Positions 43,578 through 51,726 of a DNA stretch of 64,000 nucleotides are shown here, piece by piece. The stretch is from DATLMR01 sp964615905 (lineage in GTDB: Bacteria > Acidobacteriota > Blastocatellia > UBA7656): NCBI GenBank assembly GCA_964615905.1, contig CAZTUB010000005.1, positions 124,001 through 188,000 of the forward strand. Reading direction: 5' to 3'. The stretch's first letter is position 1, and each line of letters begins with the position of its first letter. The notes beneath the pieces are model-generated. The model searched no databases, was not told the DNA's origin, and saw only the letters and a list, made by a program, of their open reading frames with translations. The translations under genes were made by a program, and so were the position numbers.

Positions 43578-43719
43578 ACCGTGAACCGTGACAAGTCAGG
43601 GGAAGGTGACAAGTGACAAGTGACAAGTGACAAGAAAGAGGAAACCGCTAGCCTGGCGACAGCTCTTTCTCGTCACTTGTCACTTGTCACTTGTCACCTT
43701 CCCCAGGTCACGGTTTACG
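43573..43719. repeat. Heptamer-armed hairpin 5, composite
   Basis: The arms 43573-43640 and 43663-43719 carry both word sets of hairpins 1 and 2: CGTAAACC-GTGA at the outside and GTGACAA repeated four times at the inside, with GGGGAAG between. Most of the inner 38 bases pair perfectly. It contains the stop codon of the DUF5996 gene. Confidence 0.85.
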
Positions 43720-43992
43720 ATCTTTGAAACTATTGCCTTAGCCTTTCTGCCTCATTAGAATATTCAATGTGAACAGCGAGAAAGGTGGTTAAGGGAAGGG
43801 TTGATCCGGTACGAGCAGTCACAAGGGTTTGGGCGACCGATTTCAGGCTAATCTTTTCATCCGGCTTGAAGATTTATAACCCGCCAGCCGTATCCCCGTT
43901 CGTCTGGCGTGCTCCGACCACGTGCCTGCGGGCTGCCAACTCCGACCGTCCATCTTTCAACTTGATCCATTAATTCAACGGAGGAAGAGAGC
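43720..43992. other. Non-coding stretch with a promoter-like motif
   Basis: No credible gene is seen in these 273 bases. TTGCCT (43733-43738), 17 bases, TAGAAT (43756-43761) is promoter-like. It would leave a 5' leader of about 220 bases before the small gene at 43993; I see no clear riboswitch in it. Confidence 0.35.
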
Positions 43993-44154
43993 TTGATAAT
44001 AAAGTGCAAGAAGTGTGGAGCGTCAGTAGATGAGTCGCGCAACTGGACCGTATGCCCGCACAACCCGCTCGATCAGGGGGTTGATGCGGAGTTCTGCAAG
44101 ACTCACAGCAAGTACGACTGCTTCGACTGCGGCGATCATCTTTTAAGCAGGTGA
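43993..44154 (+). CDS. Small cysteine-rich (zinc-ribbon) protein, TTG start
   Basis: This 53-residue protein starts at TTG after GAGGAAGAGA. The translation begins MIIKCKKCGASVDESRNW, contains CPHNP and CKTHSKYDC, and ends CFDCGDHLLSR. Cysteines are paired as CxxC at each end. It is bracketed by a promoter-like motif and a strong terminator, which supports expression. A metal-binding role is likely; no family is recognised. Confidence 0.6.
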   Translation: MIIKCKKCGASVDESRNWTVCPHNPLDQGVDAEFCKTHSKYDCFDCGDHLLSR

Positions 44155-44177
44155 TCTGCTTTCAAACCAAACCTGCG

Positions 44178-44213
44178 GGCGGGTGCGACCTTGTGCACCC
44201 GCCTTTTCTTTTC
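44178..44213 (+). terminator. Intrinsic terminator after the small ribbon gene
   Basis: GGCGGGTGC (44178-44186) pairs with GCACCCGCC (44195-44203), then TTTTCTTTTC. It starts 23 bases after the stop of the 53-residue gene. Confidence 0.8.
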
Positions 44214-44283
44214 TGCCACTGGACACCCGCGCGGTTTTTGCCTATCTTTGCTACCTCTATTACTTCAAAGCAGGAGAGAGATT

Positions 44284-45636
44284 ATGAAAGCCGCCTTCGT
44301 TTTATCCGTCATACTGCAAGCCCTGTTGCTGTTGCCTGTCGCGGGCAAAGGCCGCGACGGTGATAACTGGCCGTCTTTTCGCGGCGCTCACGCGGCCGGC
44401 GTCGCCGATAATCAGAACCTGCCCGACCGCTGGGACGCTGCCAAATCGACAAACGTGAAATGGAAGACGCGGATTCCGGGGCTCGCTCACTCAAGCCCTG
44501 TCGTATGGGGTGATCGAGTCTTTGTCACGACCGCGATCAGCAGCCGTGGGGGCGACAACTTCCGCAAAGGTCTGTACGGCGACGGGACGGCTTCCGACGA
44601 CCGGTCTGTTCACCAGTGGAAAGTGTACGCGCTCGACAAACGGAGCGGCAAGATTCTGTGGGAGGCGGTCGCTTACGAAGGCGTGCCGCGCGAGAAACGG
44701 CATATAAAAGCGACCTACGCAAACTCGACCCCCGCGACCGACGGCCGTGTAGTCGTCGCGTTTTTCGGCTCGCAAGGGCTATACGCTTTTGATATGAAAG
44801 GCCGCCAGGTCTGGAAGAAAGACCTGGGCGTGCTCAACGCGGGGGCTTATGACATACCAAGCTTTGAATGGGGAAACGCAAGCTCGCCCATAATCTACAA
44901 TAACCTCGTCATAGTGCAATGCGACACGCAATCGGAATCTTTCCTGCTCGCCGCCGACATCAAGACAGGCAAGACCGTCTGGAAGACTTCGCGCGAGGAG
45001 CTTCCTTCGTGGGGCACGCCTACAGTCTATCCGGGCAAGCAGAGAGTCGAGCTTATAACCAACGCTTCGAATTTCATTCGCGGTTATGACCCGGCTACGG
45101 GCAAAGAGCTATGGCGGCTTGGCGGCAGCTCTAAAATAACCGCGCCGACGCCAGTCTTTTCCGGTGACATGATCGTCGTCGCGAGCGGTCGCCGCCCCGA
45201 AGCGCCAATCTTCGTTATCAAAGCCGGGGCGACGGGCGACATAACGCTCGGCAAAGACCAGTCCTCCAGTCAGCATGTCTTGTGGAGCAAGCAGCAGCGC
45301 GGGTCATACATGCCGACCCCGCTCATCTACAACGGGCACCTGTATGTGCTCGGCAACCAGGGCGTGTTCGACTGCTATGACTTGAAGACGGGCCAGGAGG
45401 TCTACCGGCAGAGGATACCGCACCAGGGGAGCGGGTTTAGCGCATCGCCTGTCGCCTCGGACGGAAAGATATACCTGTCGAGCGAGGACGGCGACATGTT
45501 CGTGATTCAGGCCGGGCCTAAATTCGAGGTGCTCGCGACAAACCCTATGGGCGAGCCGCTGATGGCGACGCCCGCCATAACGTCCGGGATGATCTTTGTC
45601 AGGGGACAGCACCACCTGTACGGCATCAGCCGTTGA
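44284..45636 (+). CDS. Exported PQQ-like beta-propeller protein
   Basis: The ATG at 44284 follows AGGAGAGAG and begins a signal peptide (MKAAFVLSVILQALLLLPVAG). The 450-residue protein has repeated W-x-x-x blades: ALDKRSGKILWEAVAYE, YDPATGKELWRLGG, LKTGQEVYRQRIP. This matches the PQQ-binding-like repeat (BamB/quinoprotein-type propeller) with a WPSFRGAHAAGVAD opening common in Acidobacteria and Planctomycetes. No PQQ or calcium set typical of true dehydrogenases is evident, so it may be structural or bind other ligands. Confidence 0.87.
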   Translation: MKAAFVLSVILQALLLLPVAGKGRDGDNWPSFRGAHAAGVADNQNLPDRWDAAKSTNVKWKTRIPGLAHSSPVVWGDRVFVTTAISSRGGDNFRKGLYGDGTASDDRSVHQWKVYALDKRSGKILWEAVAYEGVPREKRHIKATYANSTPATDGRVVVAFFGSQGLYAFDMKGRQVWKKDLGVLNAGAYDIPSFEWGNASSPIIYNNLVIVQCDTQSESFLLAADIKTGKTVWKTSREELPSWGTPTVYPGKQRVELITNASNFIRGYDPATGKELWRLGGSSKITAPTPVFSGDMIVVASGRRPEAPIFVIKAGATGDITLGKDQSSSQHVLWSKQQRGSYMPTPLIYNGHLYVLGNQGVFDCYDLKTGQEVYRQRIPHQGSGFSASPVASDGKIYLSSEDGDMFVIQAGPKFEVLATNPMGEPLMATPAITSGMIFVRGQHHLYGISR

Positions 45637-45854
45637 TTGAAAAGCACGGGATTTGCACCCTCAGCAACGGCGAGACGTACAACTTCGAAGTGCCCGGCAG
45701 CCGTACAACCGTCGCCTGATGGCCTGTCTCCCCTGGCGTGCTCTGCTTGAACGAGAGCCCCACGAGCGCGCTATTTTTGAAGCGGTTGAAAAATCCCGGC
45801 CGTGGTTTTAGAGTATTTCTGCTCGCAGCTATCCTTGAGAAAGAGGTAGATGAT

Positions 45855-46280
45855 TTGAAGAAGACATTACTTGCTGGCGCTTGTCTTATACTGACGCTGT
45901 CTGTTTCTGCCGGTTCAGTCATCACAACCGCAGCCGATCCGAGAATCGCTCGCGGGAAGTACCTCGTCGAGCAGGTCGCGATGTGCATCGACTGCCACAC
46001 GCCGCGAGATCAGAAGGGCCAATTTATACGCGAGCGGTGGCTGCAGGGCGGCCCGCTCGATTTTCAGCCCGTCCACCCCATGCCGATCTTTGCCTCAAAC
46101 GCCCCCGGCATAGCCGGGCTGCCCGGCTGGACAGAGGCCGAAGCCGTAAAGCTCTTACAGACAGGGCTCGGACTCGAAGGCAAACCGCTTCGCCCGCCAA
46201 TGCCTATGTATAAAATGTCGAAAGCCGACGCTGCTGCGGTCGTGGCCTACCTCAAGTCGCTCAAGCCGCTAAAGAAATAA
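45855..46280 (+). CDS. Exported monoheme cytochrome c
   Basis: The TTG at 45855 follows GAGG by 7 bases and begins a signal peptide (MKKTLLAGACLILTLSVSAG). The 141-residue protein has one heme motif, CIDCH (about 44-48), a repeated GK-Y-L-V-E-Q sequence ahead of it, and PPMPMYKMSKADAAAVVAYLKSLK with the distal methionine and final helix. It carries electrons in the periplasm. No oxidase or dehydrogenase gene is directly beside it, although the PQQ-like propeller is upstream. A longer reading frame from 45738 lacks a ribosome site. Confidence 0.82.
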   Translation: MKKTLLAGACLILTLSVSAGSVITTAADPRIARGKYLVEQVAMCIDCHTPRDQKGQFIRERWLQGGPLDFQPVHPMPIFASNAPGIAGLPGWTEAEAVKLLQTGLGLEGKPLRPPMPMYKMSKADAAAVVAYLKSLKPLKK

Positions 46281-46320
46281 TTCTACGAGCGGCAGGCAGC
46301 TTCTACCATTTCAATCTGCT

Positions 46321-46349
46321 TTCAAAATCGCCCGGGCCTGATGTATCAT
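46321..46349 (+). promoter_or_regulatory. Promoter-like motif for the envelope module
   Basis: TTCAAA (46321-46326) and TATCAT (46344-46349) are 17 bases apart, 24 bases before the ATG at 46373. It is a weak match to the sigma-70 consensus. Confidence 0.3.
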
Positions 46350-46372
46350 TGGTTACCTTTTGAGGGGGTTAT

Positions 46373-46642
46373 ATGCATTCTAATGGTCCGTTTCTCGCAT
46401 CAATTATCGGGATGATTGCGGGCGGAGTTAAGGTCGCTTTTTACACAGACCCCGGTTCGGGAACGCTAATTTTGCAGATGCTGATTGCGGCGCTCGTCGG
46501 GCTGATGTTCTACATCCGGAGGATCACCGCTTCGGTTCGTCGTATGATAAAAGGGGGAGCGGAAAGACCGCAAGACGCGCCCTTGGACACGGATGCCGGG
46601 CGAAGTTCGTCGGGCGCCGGTCAGGTTGGACGATTCAAATAA
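46373..46642 (+). CDS. Small membrane protein with a DPGSG motif
   Basis: This 89-residue protein has one or two membrane helices around FYTDPGSGTLILQMLIAALVGLMFYIRR and then a basic and a disordered tail. The DPG(T/S)G-x-x-L-Q motif and the following helix recur in small proteins encoded beside polysaccharide and envelope genes in several phyla. Here it leads into a methyltransferase and a membrane phosphotransferase-like gene. The function is unknown. GAGGGGG precedes the ATG. Confidence 0.75.
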   Translation: MHSNGPFLASIIGMIAGGVKVAFYTDPGSGTLILQMLIAALVGLMFYIRRITASVRRMIKGGAERPQDAPLDTDAGRSSSGAGQVGRFK

Positions 46643-46709
46643 CGGGTTTCTGTCCTAAACCACGAACGCCGCACACGGGCCTTCAATCTCGCCCCGGCCT
46701 AAGCCATTG

Positions 46710-48173
46710 ATGATGAACTTCGACCCTGCTTCCAAATCTCCGGTAGCCTCTTTTCGCGACCCCTCCGGCTCCTTGTTCGAGTTCAATGATCACGTTGCGC
46801 GGATAATAAGAAGAGAAGGGCAGGGGGATTTCAATGCTTTCATGCAGTCGTCTACGGCGAAAGAGTTTGTAAAGTCGGGCCGGCTTGTGCGTACAAGCAT
46901 ACTCGACCGGGAGCTGGTAAAAGAATTACTGAGCGCCGAAGAGATGGCGGGAGATTATCGCGACGAGGAAGGCGCGATAGTAGTCGAGCATGATCGGATC
47001 CCGTTTCGAAGTTACCCGTATGAATGGCCGCCGGAGATGTTGCACGCGGCGGGCGCGTTGACGCTTGACCTCGCCGACAGGCTGCACCGTGAAGGACTGG
47101 GCCTCAAAGACGCGACCCCGTACAATGTGCTCTTTCGCGGGCCTGAGCCGGTCTTCGTCGATCTGTTGTCATTCGAGCGCAGAACCGAGGGTGATCCTAT
47201 CTGGCTGCCATCGGCGCAATTTGAACGCACATTCCTGCTGCCGCTGCTGGTAAACAGAAAGTTCGGAATCACGATCAACGAACTGTTGACATCTCGCCGC
47301 GACGGCCTCGAACCGGAGGAGGTATACAACCTCTGCGGTACGGTTCAAAAGCTCATACCTCCTTTCTTGACGCTTGTTTCGTTGCCTGCCTGGCTAGCCG
47401 CAAGACGAAACCGCGACGACCTTGCCATCTATGAAGCAAAGCCCCTGGAGGACGTAGAGAAGGCGCATTTCATCCTCGACTCGTTGTACAAGCGATTGCG
47501 TAGAATGCTGAACCGGCTTGAGCCCCAGGCCGGCAAAGAGTCCGCGTGGTCCGATTACATGGCTTCAAACAATAACTATTCCTGCGAGCATTTCGCCGCC
47601 AAACAGGATTTCGTCGAGCGCGCGCAAGCCGAGTTCGGGGCAAAGCATGTTCTGGATGTGGGGTGCAATGATGGCCACTTCAGCGCGCTTTGTGCGAGGG
47701 AGGGGGCGAGCGTCGTGGCTATCGATAATGACCCGGTCGTGGTCGGAAATGTCTGGCGGAAGGGGCGGGCAGAGAAGCTCGATATTCTGCCGCTGGTGAT
47801 CGACCTGAGCCGCCCCAGTCCTGCCATAGGATGGCGAAATCGAGAATGCCAATCTTTCCTTGACCGCGCGCGAGGCGCTTTCGATTGTGTATTGATGCTC
47901 GCGGTCATTCATCATCTGCTTGTGACGGAACGCATCCCGCTGGCTGAGATCATAGAGCTTGCGGCCGAAATCACTACCGATGTCTTGATAGTTGAATTCA
48001 TAGCTCCGGAGGATTCCATGTTTCGTCGCATCGCTCGCGGACGCGACAATCTATTCCGTGACCTCACGGTCGAGTTGTTTGAATCGACTTGCAGGACACA
48101 TTTTGAGATCATCCGGTCGCAGCACATGGACCAGAGCAGCCGCTGGCTTTATCTGTTGCGTAAAAGGAGATAG
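46710..48173 (+). CDS. Kinase-like domain fused to SAM-dependent methyltransferase
   Basis: This 487-residue protein has a C-terminal class I methyltransferase (motif I HVLDVGCNDGHFSALC at about 313-328; VVAIDND at about 335). The N-terminal half resembles a protein-kinase/APH fold: GLGLKDATPYNVLFRGP (about 130-145) has the catalytic-loop order D-x-x-x-x-N, and VFVDLLSFE places the second aspartate (D151). The N-terminal FRDPSGSLFEFNDHVARI opening is shared by NoeA-like proteins of rhizobia as I recall. The start is ATG 46710 (or 46713). It sits 6 bases before the next gene. It may modify a cell-surface glycan or lipid. The kinase-like assignment is my inference. Confidence 0.7.
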   Translation: MMNFDPASKSPVASFRDPSGSLFEFNDHVARIIRREGQGDFNAFMQSSTAKEFVKSGRLVRTSILDRELVKELLSAEEMAGDYRDEEGAIVVEHDRIPFRSYPYEWPPEMLHAAGALTLDLADRLHREGLGLKDATPYNVLFRGPEPVFVDLLSFERRTEGDPIWLPSAQFERTFLLPLLVNRKFGITINELLTSRRDGLEPEEVYNLCGTVQKLIPPFLTLVSLPAWLAARRNRDDLAIYEAKPLEDVEKAHFILDSLYKRLRRMLNRLEPQAGKESAWSDYMASNNNYSCEHFAAKQDFVERAQAEFGAKHVLDVGCNDGHFSALCAREGASVVAIDNDPVVVGNVWRKGRAEKLDILPLVIDLSRPSPAIGWRNRECQSFLDRARGAFDCVLMLAVIHHLLVTERIPLAEIIELAAEITTDVLIVEFIAPEDSMFRRIARGRDNLFRDLTVELFESTCRTHFEIIRSQHMDQSSRWLYLLRKRR

Positions 48174-48179
48174 CCGGGG

Positions 48180-49784
48180 ATGCTAAAAGACCTCGCGATC
48201 TCGCTGTCGCTGGCCAATCTCTGCTTCATAGAAGCCTGGTCCAGGCTGATAACAAAATCGACAAATCCGAAAGCCCAATATCTGAGGTACAGCTTTCAAG
48301 ATAGCGTCGCGGTGATAATCAACGTATTGCTTCTTGCGGCGTTAATCTGGGTATGCGTGACACTGGTTAGGCGAAGCGGCAGCGCGGCGGTCTTGAAAAC
48401 CGCGCGGTGGCTTTTCGTGCTCGCCCTGCTCGTTCCAATCAACGGCCTTATCCATACGGAGTTTCCAGATTCCACCATCGACGACACGTCCGTCTTGTTC
48501 AGCAGCGCAGGGCAAACGATACTCGTAATTGCGATCCTCCTTCTCGCGGTTTACGTCGTAGCGCGATTCATTGACCGGGTTGTCAAGGTTGCCGCGATAG
48601 CCCTGTTGTTGTTGCTCCCGTTTGTCCTGATGACGTTTGGCCAGACGACGTGGCATTTAATCAAGTTCTCAGACAAACACGCGCGCGCCAGGTCTGTGAC
48701 CACATTCGCCGCTGCGACCAGAGTAGTCTGGCTCGTATTTGACGAGATGGACCAGAAGATAGCGTTCGACGCGCGGCCCGCGAGCCTGAAACTGCCGGAG
48801 CTCGACCGGCTTCGCGGCGAATCTATCTATGCTCCGAATGCATACCCGCCAGCCGGACAGACGCTCTTGTCGCTGCCTTCGTTGATTACGGGCAGATTTG
48901 TTTCGGGCGCAGCGGCGGTCAACCCTTCCGAGTTGATGATTACGTTCGAAGATTCTCAAGATAATGTAAGCTGGGGCGCTCAGCCGAACATATTTTCAAA
49001 AGCCAGGGAGATGGGAGTCAACACGACCCTGGTAGGATGGTATCACCCCTACTGCCGAATCATAGGCGAATCGCTCGACAGCTGTATCTATTACGACGTT
49101 AGAAAAAGAGGCTGGGGGGAGGTCTTTCTCAGCCAGGCGGCGGCCCTCATAAACACCGTCCCGTTTGTCGCCAGCTCAGGCTTGCTGAACGATTCGAGCT
49201 TCGGGCTCATAAAAAGAGAGGAGGGGGCGCGTAAGCAGAACTTTCTGGGAATCTACTTGTCGATGCTTGACGACGCCAGGAGGCTTGCGGCAGACCCGTC
49301 CGTGGGGCTTGTGTTGATCCACTGGTCGATTCCGCACTCTCCGAATATTTACGACAGGGCGAGCGAGGAGTTTACCTGGAACAAGAAGGTCGGCTACCTC
49401 GATAACCTCGCGCTCGTAGACCGCACGGTGGGCGATATACGGCGCGAGATGGAGAGCGCGGGGGTCTGGGAGAATACGACACTCTTAATCACCTCGGATC
49501 ATTCATTAAGGGGAAAGCATTTGAGAGCGAACTTTCCGCCTGTCACGGCCGAAAGCGCGACCGAGGCATACGGCAAGCCCGACCCGCGTGTCCCGTTCGT
49601 GCTCAAGCTGAGCGGCAAGACTCAGGGCGTCACGTATGATCCGGCTTTCAACACGGTCGTGACGCACGATCTATTGCTCGCGCTGTTGCGCGGAGAGATA
49701 GGCAGCACGGAAAGTGTAACGGCGTGGCTCGAAAATAACAGGTCGGTCGCCGAAAGCCCTTATAAGCGTAACAGGAAGAGGTGA
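48180..49784 (+). CDS. Membrane-bound phosphotransferase/sulfatase-fold protein
   Basis: This 534-residue protein begins with four or five membrane helices (about 30-165) and continues with an alkaline-phosphatase-superfamily domain: VWLVFDEMDQK (first metal aspartate), NAYPPAGQTLLSLPSLITGR (nucleophile region, with Thr/Ser rather than sulfatase Cys), HWSIPHSPN, and LLITSDHSLRG. The layout is that of lipid-phosphoethanolamine or lipoteichoic-type transferases rather than a true sulfatase. It is the third gene of the module with the DPGSG protein and methyltransferase. Confidence 0.78.
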   Translation: MLKDLAISLSLANLCFIEAWSRLITKSTNPKAQYLRYSFQDSVAVIINVLLLAALIWVCVTLVRRSGSAAVLKTARWLFVLALLVPINGLIHTEFPDSTIDDTSVLFSSAGQTILVIAILLLAVYVVARFIDRVVKVAAIALLLLLPFVLMTFGQTTWHLIKFSDKHARARSVTTFAAATRVVWLVFDEMDQKIAFDARPASLKLPELDRLRGESIYAPNAYPPAGQTLLSLPSLITGRFVSGAAAVNPSELMITFEDSQDNVSWGAQPNIFSKAREMGVNTTLVGWYHPYCRIIGESLDSCIYYDVRKRGWGEVFLSQAAALINTVPFVASSGLLNDSSFGLIKREEGARKQNFLGIYLSMLDDARRLAADPSVGLVLIHWSIPHSPNIYDRASEEFTWNKKVGYLDNLALVDRTVGDIRREMESAGVWENTTLLITSDHSLRGKHLRANFPPVTAESATEAYGKPDPRVPFVLKLSGKTQGVTYDPAFNTVVTHDLLLALLRGEIGSTESVTAWLENNRSVAESPYKRNRKR

Positions 49785-49883
49785 TGTTATGTCGCAGGTG
49801 ATTCCGGCCTGAGACATTGAGCGCAAGAATCGGATAGATTTCAAAAGCCGCTCCTCGTAAGATCGTGACAGGAGGACGGAGCC

Positions 49884-51172
49884 ATGAGAGTTGACCGGAA
49901 GATAGCGGCGGAGATGAAGCAGATAGAAGATGAGACCCAATGGCAGGCAGTCGATGCACGCGACGCGAAATTCGACGGGGTCTTCTTCTACGGGGTCCGC
50001 TCAACAGCCATCTACTGCAAGCCGTCGTGCCCCGCGCGCCGCCCGCGCCGCGAGCAGGTCGTATTTTTCGCCTCGCCGGAGAGCGCGGAANNNNNNNNNN
50101 NNNNNNNNNNNNNNNNNNNNNNNNNNNNNNNNNNNNNNNNNNNNNNNNNNNNNNNNNNNNNNNNNNNNNNNNNNNNNNNNNNNNNNNNNNGCGCCGCCCG
50201 CGCCGCGAGCAGGTCGTATTTTTCGCCTCGCCGGAGAGCGCGGAAAGCTCAGGGTTCCGCGCTTGCCTTCGCTGTCATCCCCGGCGCGCGCCAGCGCCGA
50301 GCCCTCAAGTCGAAACCGTACTTCGCGCCTGTCGAGCGATTGAGGCGCACATCGAAGAGGCCGTCTCTCTCAAGAGCTTGAGCGCAGAGTTGGGCGTGAA
50401 CCAGACGCACCTGCACCGGATATTCAAACACGTCATGGGCGTCACCCCGCGCCAGTACGCCGCATCGATCAGGCTCGGCCAGTTCAAATCCGGCATCAAG
50501 AAAGGGCGCAAGGTGACTGGCGCAATGTACGAAGCCGGTTACGGCTCAAGCAGTCGGCTCTACGAACGAGCGAGCGAACATCTCGGCATGACCCCTGCGA
50601 CATACGCACGCGGAGGAGCAGGAATGATGATCCGTTTTACGATTGTATCGTGCCATCTCGGTCGCATGCTTGTGGCCGCGACCAGTCGCGGAATATGCGC
50701 GATCAGTTTCGGCGAAGATGATAACCAGCTAGTCACCTCGCTCGGTTCGGAATACCCGAATGCAGAGATAAGGGTTGACGACGAAGGTCTTACTTTGTGG
50801 GTCGATCAACTGCTTGAACATCTCAAAGGATCGCACCCCGCGCTCGACCTGCCCGTTGACGTGCAGGCCACAGCCTTTCAGCTGCGCGTGTGGGAAGAGT
50901 TGCGAAAGATCCCTTACGGCTCGACGCGCACCTACGGCGAGATTGCCGAGGCGTTAGGCCGCCCGACGGCGACGCGCGCGGTGGCCAGAGCGTGCGCTAC
51001 AAACCCGGTCGCGCTCGTCACGCCCTGCCATCGCGTCATCCGCACAGACGGCGGCGCGAGCGGTTATCGCTGGGGCATCGAGCGAAAAAAGAGCTTGCTC
51101 GCCCATGAGCGTAAGCGCGCAGGGCAGGCTGTCGATGAAACTCCCTGCCTCCCTTTCGATCTCTGTGAATGA
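49884..51172 (+). CDS. ada: Ada: methylated-DNA-repair protein and activator, split by an assembly gap
   Basis: This gene looks broken only because of the assembly. A 55-base stretch appears on both sides of a 100-N run; collapsing one copy and the N (155 bases) restores a single frame of 377 residues. It then has the Ada zinc domain with C45, C49, C76 and C79 (E. coli C38, C42, C69, C72), an AraC-type HTH region (about 95-200), and a methylguanine-methyltransferase domain ending TPCHRVIRTDGGASGYRWG with the acceptor Cys. Ada repairs O6-methylguanine and methylphosphotriesters and switches on the adaptive response. An ideal AGGAGG precedes the start. A DNA glycosylase gene lies downstream. 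Confidence 0.88.
50036..50245. repeat. Exact 55-base duplication flanking the N run
   Basis: Positions 50036-50090 and 50191-50245 are identical. The only bases between them are the N. This is the overlap between two contig ends, not a biological repeat. A length of 55 fits a de Bruijn assembly k-mer. Confidence 0.92.
50091..50190. other. Assembly gap of 100 N
   Basis: Exactly 100 unknown bases inside ada. Because the flanks overlap by 55 bases, the true gap is most likely negative and no sequence is missing. Confidence 0.98.
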
Positions 51173-51255
51173 GCCGGCCTTCTTTTAATAGCACCTTGCG
51201 TTGTCGACGATCAGGTTGTACAACATAACCGGAACTTGCGCGGGAGGATGACCGG

Positions 51256-51618
51256 ATGAATACACGCCCCACGCCGACCAGGAAAGCGACGGTCGAAGAC
51301 GGCTTGAGCCGTCTGCCCACCCCTGACGGAAAGCGATTCGTCACACTATTCAGACACGGCACCCTGCTTGTCGAGCTATACGCCCCGCGCGGAACCGATC
51401 CGCAAAAGCCGCACACGCGTGATGAGGTCTACATAGTCGCGGAAGGCGCGGGCGAGTTCATCTGTGCGGGAAGCCGGATGGGTTTCAAGCGTGGCGACTT
51501 CCTTTTTGCGGCGGCGGGCGAAGAGCACAGGTTCGAAAACTTCACTGACGACACAGCCCTGTGGGTACTCTTCTACGGGCCGGAAGGCGGCGAAGCCGAC
51601 GAGCCGCCAAACCGGTAA
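51256..51618 (+). CDS. Cupin-domain protein
   Basis: This 120-residue single cupin barrel has motif 1 as KPHTRDEVYIVAEGAGEF (His and Glu metal ligands) and motif 2 as FLFAAAGEEHRFENF (His). Length and motif spacing are standard for small metal-binding cupins, which include isomerases, dioxygenases and binding proteins. The function is not clear from context. It lies between ada and an exported amidohydrolase. Confidence 0.85.
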   Translation: MNTRPTPTRKATVEDGLSRLPTPDGKRFVTLFRHGTLLVELYAPRGTDPQKPHTRDEVYIVAEGAGEFICAGSRMGFKRGDFLFAAAGEEHRFENFTDDTALWVLFYGPEGGEADEPPNR

Positions 51619-51726
51619 GGAGATGGGCAAAGGCTGCACTGTTGGGCTGTTTCACAGCCGGTTTGATCCCGCGATAGGGATTTGCCCGGCGAGTAATCGC
51701 CGCGAACAGCTTGCTGAGAGGACACG

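Noticed and set aside
43785..43973. A 62-residue frame upstream of the small cysteine-rich gene
   Set aside because: It has no ribosome site and no protein-like pattern; the stretch is better read as a leader or spacer.
50091..50190. Reading frames through the N run, and a frameshift in ada
   Set aside because: The frames are artefacts of the gap; collapsing the 55-base overlap restores one normal frame.
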